From Acidobacteriota bacterium (GTDB taxonomy: Bacteria > Acidobacteriota > Vicinamibacteria > Vicinamibacterales > SCN-69-37): DNA of 64,000 nucleotides. The translations under genes and the position numbers were made by a program. The DNA lies in the NCBI GenBank assembly GCA_947467605.1, contig CANIII010000020.1, forward strand, positions 1 through 64,000, in the 5' to 3' direction. Shown here piece by piece: positions 57,042 through 64,000 of the stretch (position 1 is the stretch's first letter; each line of letters begins with the position of its first letter). The notes beneath the pieces were generated by a model. The model was not told the DNA's origin. It worked only from the letters and a program-made list of their open reading frames with translations, and ran no database searches.

Positions 57042-57401
57042 TCAGTACGGCTCGCCGCCTCCGCCCTCGTCGCCGATCCGAACACAAGAACACGTCATGT
57101 CCATTTCGCTAATACCACCGCACCAGCTTGAGTCATAGCAAGCTGAGCAGTATGCCTCCGCCGATGTGGCAACTGGAAACCCCCGGGGTCCGCACTCTGC
57201 CCGGCAAATGTCCGCGCAGTTGCTCACACAAGACTCGGAACTGCAGGGGGTGGGGCAGGTTGCCCACTCGACATAGCAAGTGTTTCCTACGACGTGGGTA
57301 TAAGCCCTTACGCTGCTTGTGGGAATCATCGCGGCAACAAAGGCGAGCAAGAACATCGCTGAGTTTCGGACTCGTTTTATCACACTGGGTGCAATCGACA
57401 T
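57042..57401 (-). CDS. Small secreted Cys-rich protein (12 Cys)
   Basis: A 119-aa preprotein with a signal peptide (residues about 8-33, ending SSVRAYT) and a mature part of about 86 residues holding twelve cysteines, spaced NTCYVEWATCPTPC, ESCVSNCADICRAECG, AYCSACYDSSWCGG and TCSC. It ends with GDEGGGGEPY. Even Cys number and export suggest up to six disulfides. The aggag ribosome site lies 8 nt before the ATG. It is followed in the same transcript by the large secreted protein and the DsbA-like frame. I do not recognise the family; toxin, bacteriocin, metal-binding or structural roles are open. Confidence 0.7.
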   Translation of the reverse strand: MSIAPSVIKRVRNSAMFLLAFVAAMIPTSSVRAYTHVVGNTCYVEWATCPTPCSSESCVSNCADICRAECGPRGFPVATSAEAYCSACYDSSWCGGISEMDMTCSCVRIGDEGGGGEPY

Positions 57402-57516
57402 TAGTCTCTCCTCTCACAACATCACTGACCAACGGGGCGCATTTGTGAGCCGAGTTTGGCAACATGCAAGGGCAGCTGGCAACCGCATTCACCTGTCGAA
57501 ACGCAGCGATCGCCTG

Positions 57517-57954
57517 TCAGAAGGCCAGGTAGACGCTGTCTCTGATCTCGGTCACGGTGGCGCCGAGCATGTCGGAGTACACGCGGCTCAACTGGTTCTC
57601 GTCCGCGAAGCCCGCACACTCGGCGACCCACGCGAGGTGGTCACCCGCGAGCATCATGCGGTATCCGCGATACACGCGCGCCAAGCGAATCCAGTAGCGA
57701 GCATCAATGCCAGGGCCGGTGCGCAGCGCGGCGAGAAAGGCTTCGTGCGGCATGTGGCAGGCCCTGGCCAAAGCCGCCGTGTCGCGCTCGAGCGATGCCG
57801 CAACGCAATCAAGCAGATGACGCATTCGCGGATCCTGAATCGCAGGCGAAGAGTGAATCTGCTCCAACCGCGCCGCGACGGCGGACAGGTCGCGCATCCC
57901 CGTCTCCAACAGCTGCAGCTCATTCTCAAGCAGGAGCACGGTGATCGCCGACAC
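57517..57954 (-). CDS. Small protein with AraC-type HTH domain
   Basis: A 145-aa protein whose C-terminal 100 residues resemble an AraC/XylS DNA-binding domain: HMPHEAFLAALRTGPGIDARYWIRLARVYRGYRMMLA and then the second helix-turn-helix WVAECAGFADENQLSRVYSDMLGATVTEIR. There is no sensor domain; the N-terminal 45 residues form a helix. The GTG at 57954 is preceded by ggagg at 6 nt, so longer frames are not preferred. It is high in GC, unlike the genes next to it. It may regulate the secreted genes, but 115 nt separate them. Confidence 0.65.
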   Translation of the reverse strand: MSAITVLLLENELQLLETGMRDLSAVAARLEQIHSSPAIQDPRMRHLLDCVAASLERDTAALARACHMPHEAFLAALRTGPGIDARYWIRLARVYRGYRMMLAGDHLAWVAECAGFADENQLSRVYSDMLGATVTEIRDSVYLAF

Positions 57955-58382
57955 GATACGCCTCCAAAAACATCTGTGCGGGTGCCAACCCAAGACCGGT
58001 GGACAGACGCTCTCAGAATTTCCCGCGCGGAGGATAGCACAGCTCGTTCTTCGCGCGCTGTGCGGCACGCTTGATGACGATGGCGCGATCGAGCGGCACG
58101 ACGGCAATGCGATCGAGGCCTTCGCCAGCACGTTGATCGCTTCGATTCATGGCTGATAATCGTCCATAAAGTGGTTGATTTTCAGCCACAGGTCGTGAGG
58201 TCGTGGCATTTGGCCCGCGACTGTTCGCCGTGCCGGTTGATGCCCTCTGGCGGTGGGGCGCCCGGCCGACCTCGTCACGCACGAGAAAGCGGATCTGATT
58301 TTTCTGTGCCGGAACTGAACAGTCTCGACGTCCTGAATCGACTCGTCCCCGTCTAACGACCTCGGGAGTCGAGGTCCTGTCT
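57955..58382. other. 428-nt non-coding stretch with a hairpin and duplication remnant
   Basis: No convincing gene. Features: an imperfect inverted repeat tggctgataatc / gattttcagcca (58150-58161, 58177-58188; 11 of 12 pairs) around a 15-nt loop, a short minus-strand frame 58013-58150 that would encode about 45 residues (MNRSDQRAGEGLDRIAVVPL start) without family, and the right copy of the kinase 3'-end duplication. A -10-like TATCCT on the minus strand lies near 58032-58037. Confidence 0.6.
58301..58324 (+). repeat. Right copy of the kinase 3'-end duplication
   Basis: tttctgtgccggaactgaac and the next four bases match the kinase end at 54381-54404 with two differences. In frame it reads LCRN-stop, like the kinase PCRN-stop. 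It is 59 nt before the response-regulator ATG, the distance at which the kinase would originally have ended. Confidence 0.8.
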
Positions 58383-59159
58383 ATGACGCGCATTCGCACC
58401 TTGATCGTTGATGATGAACCGCTCGCACGTGAGCGAGTGCGGTCACTTGTGCAGGATCAACCCGGGCTCGAGGTGATTGGCGAAGCGAGCGACGGCGATC
58501 AGGCGATTCAGGCGATCCTGCACGGAGTCGACGGCCAGCAGGCTGATCTCGTCTTCCTGGACGTGCAGATGCCGCGCCGCACGGGCTTCGAGGTGATTCA
58601 GGCCGTCGGTCCGGATCGGATGCCGGCCGTGGTGTTCTGCACAGCCTACGATCAGTACGCGCTGAAGGCCTTCGACGTCCATGCCGTCGACTACCTGCTC
58701 AAGCCGTTCGATCGCGACCGATTCGAAGGCGCCGTGGATCGCGCGCGCAAGCACCTCGACGCCGCAGACGGTGGCGCGCTGAAGACGCAGCTGATGCAGC
58801 TGGTACGCGATTTACAACCTGCAGCCGTAGCGAAGCCGGACCGGCTCGTGGTGAAATCCGGCGGTCGCCTCTTCTTCCTGCGCACCGACGAGATCGACTG
58901 GATCGAGGCCGCCGGGAACTACGTCCGTGTGCACGTCGGCAAAGAGGCGCACTTACTGCGCGAGACGATGAACTCGATCGAAGGCCGGCTGGATCAGAAG
59001 ATGTTTCTGCGCATCCACCGCTCACGCATGGTGAACATGGAGCGCGTGAAGGAACTGCACCCCTGGTTCAACGGCGACTACGCTGTGATCCTCCGCGACG
59101 GCACGAAGTTGATGCTCAGTCGCGGGTATCGGGACAAATTGCAGGAACGGCTGGGGTGA
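58383..59159 (+). CDS. LytTR-family response regulator
   Basis: A 258-aa regulator. The receiver domain (1-120) has the acidic pair in VDDEPLARERVRSL, phosphoacceptor D60 in VFLDVQMPRRTG, and FCTAYDQYALKAFDVHAVDYLLKPF with the Thr/Lys switch. The LytTR DNA-binding domain (about 155-258) has RLFFLRTDEIDWIEAAGNYVRVHVG and FLRIHRSRMVNMERVKEL. LytTR proteins bind direct repeats upstream of targets. It is the natural partner of the LytS-type kinase at 53295, from which it is separated by the insert. Confidence 0.93.
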   Translation: MTRIRTLIVDDEPLARERVRSLVQDQPGLEVIGEASDGDQAIQAILHGVDGQQADLVFLDVQMPRRTGFEVIQAVGPDRMPAVVFCTAYDQYALKAFDVHAVDYLLKPFDRDRFEGAVDRARKHLDAADGGALKTQLMQLVRDLQPAAVAKPDRLVVKSGGRLFFLRTDEIDWIEAAGNYVRVHVGKEAHLLRETMNSIEGRLDQKMFLRIHRSRMVNMERVKELHPWFNGDYAVILRDGTKLMLSRGYRDKLQERLG

Positions 59160-59170
59160 AGGTCGGGCAT

Positions 59171-59575
59171 TCAGGCGTCCGGCAGGAGTTCGAAGCCGGC
59201 CTGCTGAAAATGCGGATCGACCGCCACGGCGGTGGTGAGGCCCTGTTGGGTCATGAACGCAAAGCTCACGCAGTCAACCAGGCTCAGCTGGCGGCGATCC
59301 GCCTTCCAGAGGCGGGCCACACCGCGCCGGTATAAGGCGTCATCCACCCACTGCACGCGCACAGCCGGCAGCACGTCTTCGTCGAACCCGCGCGCAGCCT
59401 CCAGACCGATGCGATGCTGCAACAACGCCATCGTCTCGACCACAACGAACGATGTTGTCCACAAGGGGCGACGGTCATGGAGCAACGTGTCGAACACCGC
59501 CGCCACGCGTCGATGTGACGACTCCGAGCGCACGAGCCACGCGTAGAACGCTGACGTGTCGACGAATGCACTCAT
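59171..59575 (-). CDS. vapC: PIN-domain toxin (VapC family)
   Basis: A 134-aa PIN-domain ribonuclease, likely cutting tRNA or rRNA. Acidic residues are D6 (SAFVDTSAFYAWL), the Glu in TTSFVVVETMALLQ, and the Asp in LSLVDCVSFAFM near residue 100. Its start overlaps the antitoxin gene by 4 nt. The pair forms a type II toxin-antitoxin module on the minus strand, convergent with the LytTR gene (11 nt). Confidence 0.88.
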   Translation of the reverse strand: MSAFVDTSAFYAWLVRSESSHRRVAAVFDTLLHDRRPLWTTSFVVVETMALLQHRIGLEAARGFDEDVLPAVRVQWVDDALYRRGVARLWKADRRQLSLVDCVSFAFMTQQGLTTAVAVDPHFQQAGFELLPDA

Positions 59576-59823
59576 CCGCGAAACGCGTCACCGAGCGCCG
59601 CGTCGTGGTGCGTTGCCGTGGTCGTTCGTCCCTTCGGATCCACGTAGCGCCCGGCAGCGGCCGACGCCCTGGCCAGCCGCTGGTCAGGGCCGTCCGCGTG
59701 TGCGTCGAGCAACGTATCGACCGATCGCCGTATGACTTCCGATACCGAGACGCCCAGATCGCGCGCGCGCCGTTTGACGTGCCGATGCTGTGTCGGGCTC
59801 AGCTGAATCTGGAGTCTGACCAT
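59572..59823 (-). CDS. vapB: Ribbon-helix-helix antitoxin (VapB-like)
   Basis: An 83-aa protein with an N-terminal ribbon-helix-helix DNA-binding domain (MVRLQIQLSPTQHRHVKRRA and LGVSVSEVIRRSVDTLL) and an unstructured C-terminus that would wrap the toxin. It is encoded upstream of vapC with a 4-nt overlap. A -10-like TATAGT lies 9 nt before the ATG, and a palindrome overlapping the promoter is the expected autoregulatory operator. Confidence 0.85.
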   Translation of the reverse strand: MVRLQIQLSPTQHRHVKRRARDLGVSVSEVIRRSVDTLLDAHADGPDQRLARASAAAGRYVDPKGRTTTATHHDAALGDAFRG

Positions 59824-59850
59824 GATGGCATCACTATACCATCATGATGG
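59821..59850 (-). promoter_or_regulatory. vapBC promoter and operator
   Basis: TATAGT at 59838-59833 (minus strand) is followed 9 nt later by the vapB ATG. CCATCATGATGG at 59839-59850 is a perfect 12-bp palindrome, and catgatggca occurs at 59821-59830 and again at 59843-59852, flanking the -10. These fit RHH-dimer half-sites. Confidence 0.65.
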
Positions 59851-59857
59851 CAATGCC

Positions 59858-60571
59858 TTACTTGATCTTGAAAATCGCGTCCTCGAGCTTGACGTTGACT
59901 TCGATCTTCTCGAGCTTCATCTCGTTCAACGTCATACCGGCGGCCACGGTCTTGATCGAGTACGGCATGGTCATGCCCTCCACCGTGCGGTAGTCGCCGA
60001 ACTGCGTTTCAATCACGCCCGAACCAGGCACAGTCGTTGACACCTTCGTCTCGAGATACGTCACGCCATCGAGATAGACGTCCTGCGCCGGCAATGTCTT
60101 GCGGGAGATGCGCAGATGAAACGCCTTCTTGCCGTCGATCATCTCGATACCGACGAGCTCGATCGTGCTGCCCTTGGTTTTGTAGTCGATGAGCGGGCCG
60201 TCAATGTCTGACTGGTCCTTGATCATCTCGATCTGCTCGGCCGGCATGTCCACCGGTGTCGGGCTGACCATCGGGTTGATCATCCGCGCGTTCGTGCCGT
60301 CGAACGCCATCACCATGGTCTGCGGGCCCATCGTGATTTCCTGGCGCGACAGATTCGGACGCTTCGACATGATCGTCATCGTGACGCTCTGCCCCTGCGC
60401 CGACATGCTGCCGGTGGAACGCAGCGTCTGAATGGCCTTCAACTTCTCGAGACCGCCCTTGGCGGCGAGGTTCTTCGCGACAACCTCGTCAACGGTTTGC
60501 GCGAAGGCAACAGATGACAGGCAGAACAACGCGGCAGTCGCCGCGACAGCAATCAGAGTCTTGCGGACCAT
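59858..60571 (-). CDS. Exported outer-membrane lipoprotein-sorting-like protein
   Basis: A 237-aa periplasmic protein with a signal peptide (residues 1-25, ending VAFAQ). The mature part starts TVDEVVAKNLAAKGGLEKLKAI, a common start of LolA/LppX-fold proteins, followed by alternating strands (SVTMTIMSKRPNLSRQEI, KAFHLRISRKTLPAQDVYL, TMPYSIKTVAAGMTLNEMKL). It probably binds a lipid or hydrophobic ligand. A purine-rich ggagacacct lies before the ATG. It is downstream of the BamA-like gene and the exported protein gene in the same orientation. Confidence 0.75.
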   Translation of the reverse strand: MVRKTLIAVAATAALFCLSSVAFAQTVDEVVAKNLAAKGGLEKLKAIQTLRSTGSMSAQGQSVTMTIMSKRPNLSRQEITMGPQTMVMAFDGTNARMINPMVSPTPVDMPAEQIEMIKDQSDIDGPLIDYKTKGSTIELVGIEMIDGKKAFHLRISRKTLPAQDVYLDGVTYLETKVSTTVPGSGVIETQFGDYRTVEGMTMPYSIKTVAAGMTLNEMKLEKIEVNVKLEDAIFKIK

Positions 60572-60608
60572 TAGGTGTCTCCCACAGACAGGCAGTTTCG
60601 ATATTACC

Positions 60609-60626
60609 CCGGACCTTTAGGTCCGG
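60609..60626. repeat. Second copy of the dispersed 18-bp palindrome
   Basis: ccggacct-tt-aggtccgg is the exact reverse complement of the inner palindrome at 552-569. It lies between the stop of the BamA-like gene (60636) and the next gene, where it may act as a hairpin. Confidence 0.9.
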
Positions 60627-60635
60627 CCGTACGCC

Positions 60636-61904
60636 TTAGAAGCTAAACCCGCCGCCGACATGCACGCGCGTCCCGGCGCCTTTGCCGTGGGCGACGTCGA
60701 GGTTGAGGTGGAACACAGCCGCAGTAAAGAAGAGACCGGCGCCGTAGCCCTGTTTGAGTGTCTGGTCTTTGTAGCGCTGGCCCTTGTCGTACACGGTGCC
60801 GGCGTCGGCGAAGACGCGGATGCCGACCTTGCCGACACTGATCGGTGAGGTGATCGGCGATCGAATCTCCACAGTGCCCGCGACCAACGTGTCGCCCGCG
60901 AAGCTCGCCGTCTCAAAGCCGCGGAGATTCGACATGCCGCCGAGCAGCGACTTGAAATACAGCGGCGGCGATTTCGTTGCGTCTTCACGCGTCACACGTG
61001 CGACGAGCACCGTCTGACCGAACGTACCGAGATAACCGCTCGCATCAATCTTTGTCCGCACGAACGGATCACGCGCGGTGCCGCCGTCTGGTGTGACACG
61101 CACCTGCTCGGCGCTCGCCACAACGTAGAGGGCATTGCGCGGCAGCACAGGATCGAGCCGTGTATCAATGGTCAGATCAGCACCAATCGTCTTGATGTGA
61201 TCGATGGCCCCGCCGAAGTTCACGCGCTGCACGGACGCCGTTACGCCGAGATGCGTCTTCAGGCCAGAGACTTCCGCGCGCGCCCACGCCTGGCGCCGCG
61301 CGTCCGTCTGCACAAAGAACGGATGCTGGCTGCTCGTCAGCGCGGTGCCAATCTGAATGCGACCGTGCGAGAGATCGCGTTCCCACTCCGCACCCGCGCG
61401 ACGCTCGCCACCCCACGTGAACGGAAACGACAACCGCGAACGCGTCCGCGCATTCGGCACGTATGCGATGCGCACGCCGAACCGCATGGCGTAGCCATCC
61501 TCCCGATCGATGATCGGCATATACATGAAGTTCTTGCCAAAACTCCGCTTCACCATCCGCGCCGGCATGCTCGCCGCGCCCGGACCCGTGGGTAATTCAA
61601 TCTGCACGGGCCCTTCATTGACGATCAGCATGACCAGAATCTGTTTGGGATCGTCAATCGATGCAAACCGCTTCAAGACCTGCACATCGTCGAACTTGTC
61701 TGACGCCTTGAGTTGTTTTTCGGCGCCCGTGATCGTGTCGGCTGTGACAGGCGCACCTTTCCTGAGCCCCGACAACCGAATCACTTCGTCGTCAGTCGTC
61801 AAGTGATTGCCGTGCACGCGAATGTCCGCGATCACTTCACCAGGGGCCGGCGCTTGCGGTGCCGCGCCGAAGAGCCACACGCACAGAACGAGGAGTGGCG
61901 TCAT
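60636..61904 (-). CDS. BamA/TamA-family outer-membrane protein, one POTRA
   Basis: A 422-aa protein with a signal peptide (about residues 1-20), one POTRA-like domain (VIADIRVHGNHLTTDDEVIRL, about 25-100) and a C-terminal 16-strand barrel of the bacterial surface antigen (D15) family. The late GMSNLRGFETASFAGDTLV carries the conserved RGF motif of the barrel loop, and the protein ends with an aromatic C-terminal residue pair (GGGFSF). With one POTRA it is shorter than BamA itself, so it is probably a specialised assembly or secretion channel. Confidence 0.88.
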   Translation of the reverse strand: MTPLLVLCVWLFGAAPQAPAPGEVIADIRVHGNHLTTDDEVIRLSGLRKGAPVTADTITGAEKQLKASDKFDDVQVLKRFASIDDPKQILVMLIVNEGPVQIELPTGPGAASMPARMVKRSFGKNFMYMPIIDREDGYAMRFGVRIAYVPNARTRSRLSFPFTWGGERRAGAEWERDLSHGRIQIGTALTSSQHPFFVQTDARRQAWARAEVSGLKTHLGVTASVQRVNFGGAIDHIKTIGADLTIDTRLDPVLPRNALYVVASAEQVRVTPDGGTARDPFVRTKIDASGYLGTFGQTVLVARVTREDATKSPPLYFKSLLGGMSNLRGFETASFAGDTLVAGTVEIRSPITSPISVGKVGIRVFADAGTVYDKGQRYKDQTLKQGYGAGLFFTAAVFHLNLDVAHGKGAGTRVHVGGGFSF

Positions 61905-61906
61905 CG

Positions 61907-62923
61907 CTACTTGATCCGGCTGGACGTTTCCGCCAGCTTGTAGTCGATGTAGTCGGTCGTCACGCGCAGATCGAACTGACCAATCGCCACCATCATCGAG
62001 ATAAACATGTTGATGTTCTTTGGCAGCCACACGTCCGGCACCGGATTGGCGGTGGACGACGGGACGCCGAGGAATGGCTGCCCCATCTGCATCGTGGCCT
62101 TCACGTCATTCAGCCGCACGAAGCGCGCGCCCGGCAGAAAGTCGAGATTCACGTTGTCGAAGATGTACTTCACGATCTGATTCGTCTTCGGCTCGACCCA
62201 CAGCGTGACCATCGACACCTTGTTGGCCGCCGTCTCGATCGCCGCGCTCATCTGTCGGTCCTTGTCGACGCGCTCACCGCGCTGGACGCGACCGCGATTG
62301 CGGTCGGCATCTGCGGAGAACAGCTTCGCCGGGTAGTACTCGATCTTGAGCATCTCGTGGCCATCGAGCTGCTCTTTGCCGACCAGCGCGTACTTGCCTT
62401 CTTCAAATTTAAACTTCAGGAAGTAGGCAGACGACACAAACTGCGGATCGCGCGTCTGGGCAATCAGGCTGTCGACCGTGGCTGGCGCCTCGGGTTCCGG
62501 GGGGGCATCGACCGGCGCGGGCTTGCCCGCCTGGGCCGCTTTCTCACGCTCGAGTTGCCGCTTGTCTCGCTCCCGCTCGCGACGAATGTACGTGTCTTCG
62601 TACTTCTTCCGGTCCGCGTCGTTGATGGCGACGCCATTGACGTTGAGCGGACTCCGCACGAAGAAGCCGTCACGCAGAAACCAGGTGTACTCGCGCTTCT
62701 CACCCCAGACGGGGAGCTGACCCGGGCCGCGAATCTCGACCACATCTTTCTGCGTGAGGATGTATTGCTGAAGCTTCTTCCAGTTGTCGTCGCGACGCGC
62801 GAGCACCTTCTTCATGAAGGCGTCGAGATCAGTCTGGGCGACGAGCGGCACCGGTCGAAGCGCACCGGTGGCCAGCACCAGCAGCGCGACCGCGGCGGAA
62901 AACAGAGACAGCTTGGACTTCAA
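61907..62923 (-). CDS. Exported protein cotranscribed with the BamA-like gene
   Basis: A 338-aa protein with a signal peptide (about residues 1-29, ending LVAQ). The mature part has DAFMKKVLARRDDNWKKLQQYILTQKDVVEI, a charged coiled-coil-like segment (about 105-155, RKKYEDTYIRRERERDKRQLEREKAAQA, ending in a Pro-rich stretch) and a beta-rich C-terminal part (VSMVTLWVEPKTNQIVKYIFDNV). No named family recognised. The BamA-like ATG lies 2 nt after the stop, so the products are probably partners at the outer membrane. Confidence 0.7.
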   Translation of the reverse strand: MKSKLSLFSAAVALLVLATGALRPVPLVAQTDLDAFMKKVLARRDDNWKKLQQYILTQKDVVEIRGPGQLPVWGEKREYTWFLRDGFFVRSPLNVNGVAINDADRKKYEDTYIRRERERDKRQLEREKAAQAGKPAPVDAPPEPEAPATVDSLIAQTRDPQFVSSAYFLKFKFEEGKYALVGKEQLDGHEMLKIEYYPAKLFSADADRNRGRVQRGERVDKDRQMSAAIETAANKVSMVTLWVEPKTNQIVKYIFDNVNLDFLPGARFVRLNDVKATMQMGQPFLGVPSSTANPVPDVWLPKNINMFISMMVAIGQFDLRVTTDYIDYKLAETSSRIK

Positions 62924-62992
62924 AGGACGTTCCTCCAGAGGCAGGCGAATGTATCAGACGCGATTCTGCGCGGGATAGTTGCGAGGGACCGC

Positions 62993-62998
62993 TATCCT
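62993..62998 (+). promoter_or_regulatory. -10-like TATCCT before the antiporter GTG
   Basis: TATCCT ends 7 nt before the GTG at 63006. A short inverted repeat ggatag / ctatcc (62973-62978, 62992-62997) overlaps it. Confidence 0.4.
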
Positions 62999-63005
62999 TA
63001 TTTCA

Positions 63006-64000
63006 GTGCATTCACTCCCGCTCCTGACCACTGTCGCCGTCGCTCTGGCCTACGCGTTGGTGGGTGGCATTCTGGCGCGGCGAGTCGGCCTGCCCACGAT
63101 TGTCGGCTATCTCGTCGCCGGCGTGGCGCTGGGCCCCTTCAGCCCCGGATTCACCGGCGACAGCCAGACCATCACCGAACTGGCCGAACTGGGCGTGATC
63201 CTCCTGATGTTCGGTGTCGGGCTCCACTTCTCACTGACGGACCTGTGGCAGGTGCGCAACCTTGCCGTGCCTGGTGCACTCAGCCAGATGGCGGTGATCT
63301 CGGTCGCGGGCTATTTCATCGCCTCTGCCTGGGGATGGTCGGTAGGCGGTGCCTGGCTCTTCGGCATCGCAGCCTCGGTCGCCAGCACGGTTGTTCTGAT
63401 GCGCGGGCTGATGGACGAAGGACAGCTCCATTCCCCTGCCGGCCGCGCCGCCGTCGGCTGGTCTGTCGTTGAAGACCTCGCCACTGTGGCCGTGCTCGTC
63501 ATCCTGCCGGCGATTGCCGGACAGGGAGGACAGTCTGGATGGCAGCCCGTGCTCATGGCCGCGGCGAAGGCCGTGGCCTTTCTCGCCATCATGTTTCTCG
63601 CCGGCACACGCGTGATCCCGTTCGTGCTCGATCGCGTCGCCTTTACGCGATCGCGCGAGCTGTTCGTTCTGGTCGCGCTCACACTCGCGATCGGCACCGC
63701 GCTGGCCGCCGCCGCCCTCTTCGGCGTCTCACTCGCGCTGGGCGCCTTCATCGCCGGGATCGTCGTCAGTGAATCGCCGTTCAGTCATCAGGTCAGCGCT
63801 GACCTCCTGCCATTCCGCGAAGCGTTTGCTGTGTTGTTCTTTGTCTCGGTCGGCATGCTGGTGAACCCGTCCTACCTCGCGGCTCACTGGACACAAGTGC
63901 TCGTGCTCTCCCTCTTTATCGTCGCCGGCAAGGCGCTGCTCACGGCGGTGACCGTGTTCGTGATGCCACATCCGGTGCACACCGCGCTCGTGCTCGCGGC
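63006..64000 (+). CDS. CPA2-family cation:proton antiporter (KefB/YbaL-like), partial
   Basis: An open frame from the GTG at 63006 to the window end (331 complete codons, no stop). The N-terminal helices VGLPTIVGYLVAGVALGPFSPG and LAELGVILLMFGVGLHFS are the classic CPA2 start; later LGAFIAGIVVSESPFSHQVSADLLPFREAFAVLFFVSVGML is the conserved ion-site and interface region. It exchanges K+ or Na+ for H+. A C-terminal TrkA-N regulatory domain, if present, lies outside the window. The GTG follows a -10-like TATCCT and has no ribosome site. Confidence 0.9.
   Translation, partial: MHSLPLLTTVAVALAYALVGGILARRVGLPTIVGYLVAGVALGPFSPGFTGDSQTITELAELGVILLMFGVGLHFSLTDLWQVRNLAVPGALSQMAVISVAGYFIASAWGWSVGGAWLFGIAASVASTVVLMRGLMDEGQLHSPAGRAAVGWSVVEDLATVAVLVILPAIAGQGGQSGWQPVLMAAAKAVAFLAIMFLAGTRVIPFVLDRVAFTRSRELFVLVALTLAIGTALAAAALFGVSLALGAFIAGIVVSESPFSHQVSADLLPFREAFAVLFFVSVGMLVNPSYLAAHWTQVLVLSLFIVAGKALLTAVTVFVMPHPVHTALVLA

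Noticed and set aside
57955..58131. Longer form of the AraC-type protein starting at 58131
   Set aside because: The extra N-terminus is Ser/Arg/Cys-rich and unlike the family, while the GTG at 57954 has a strong ggagg site.
58171..58356. Small plus-strand frame of 61 codons before the LytTR gene
   Set aside because: It runs across the duplication remnant in a different frame from CRN-stop, has no ribosome site and a composition typical of non-coding DNA.
61859..63472. Plus-strand frame of about 537 codons over the exported protein gene and antiporter start
   Set aside because: Antisense to a gene with a signal peptide and out of frame with the clear antiporter; no family likeness.

Overview
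The window is high-GC (mostly low-to-mid 60s percent by eye) Gram-negative chromosomal DNA, most likely Acidobacteriota and probably Vicinamibacteria. The clues are a VWFA-related protein of the type common in Acidobacteria, an alternative complex III (ACIII) operon fused to an A2-type caa3 oxidase operon, many Tat/Sec-exported hydrolases, UPF0182, a BamA-like protein and an M61 peptidase. No rRNA, tRNA, CRISPR array, transposase or integrase was seen. The taxonomic call is inference.

Layout. 1-4.9 kb: the 3' end of a BaiN/HI0933-type flavoprotein carrying a perfect 39-bp-arm palindrome in frame, an exported metallo-hydrolase, a VWA protein, DinB, and an ECF sigma / membrane protein / secreted protein trio. 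5-10.6 kb: N-acyl-D-amino-acid deacylase, penicillin acylase-like hydrolase, and a sodium:solute symporter with a 41-aa accessory membrane protein. 10.65-15.3 kb: a compact A1-type oxidase operon (fused CoxI/III, 48-aa membrane protein, CoxII) with a GlcD-like FAD oxidase, every junction a 4-nt overlap. 15.3-22.5 kb: two tandem paralogous exported proteins, M61 peptidase, geranylgeranyl-reductase-like flavoprotein and a Nat-type ABC exporter. 22.5-35 kb: the respiratory core, ActABCDEF, an unnamed membrane protein, SCO1 and CoxBACD, ended by a rho-independent terminator. Its promoter spacer holds a perfect CRP/FNR-type TGTGA-N6-TCACA site. 35-39.4 kb: MacAB-like efflux system. 39.4-51.3 kb: peroxiredoxin, UPF0182, PLP decarboxylase, metallo-hydrolase, PPK2, thioredoxin-like protein, ClpS, 5'-nucleotidase, ClpA and GrpE. 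51.3-59.2 kb: SpeA and a LytS/LytR-type two-component pair split by a ~3.9 kb insert that encodes a 12-Cys secreted protein, a large secreted protein, a DsbA-like protein and a small AraC-type HTH protein. 59.2-64 kb: VapBC, outer-membrane-linked proteins, a BamA-like protein and a CPA2 antiporter that runs off the edge.

Functionally, ACIII would oxidise quinol and pass electrons directly, or through the cytochrome c domain of CoxB, to the A2-type caa3 oxidase. The separate A1-type oxidase is a second terminal oxidase of different proton-channel type. ClpS, ClpA and GrpE form a proteostasis cluster.

Two whole-window patterns stand out. First, at least twelve genes have a -10-like hexamer ending only 6-10 nt before the start codon, which suggests widespread leaderless transcription and was used to choose starts. 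Second, the insert between the kinase and the regulator is bounded by an imperfect direct duplication of the kinase 3' end. It is the best candidate here for an undescribed, horizontally acquired secreted system.
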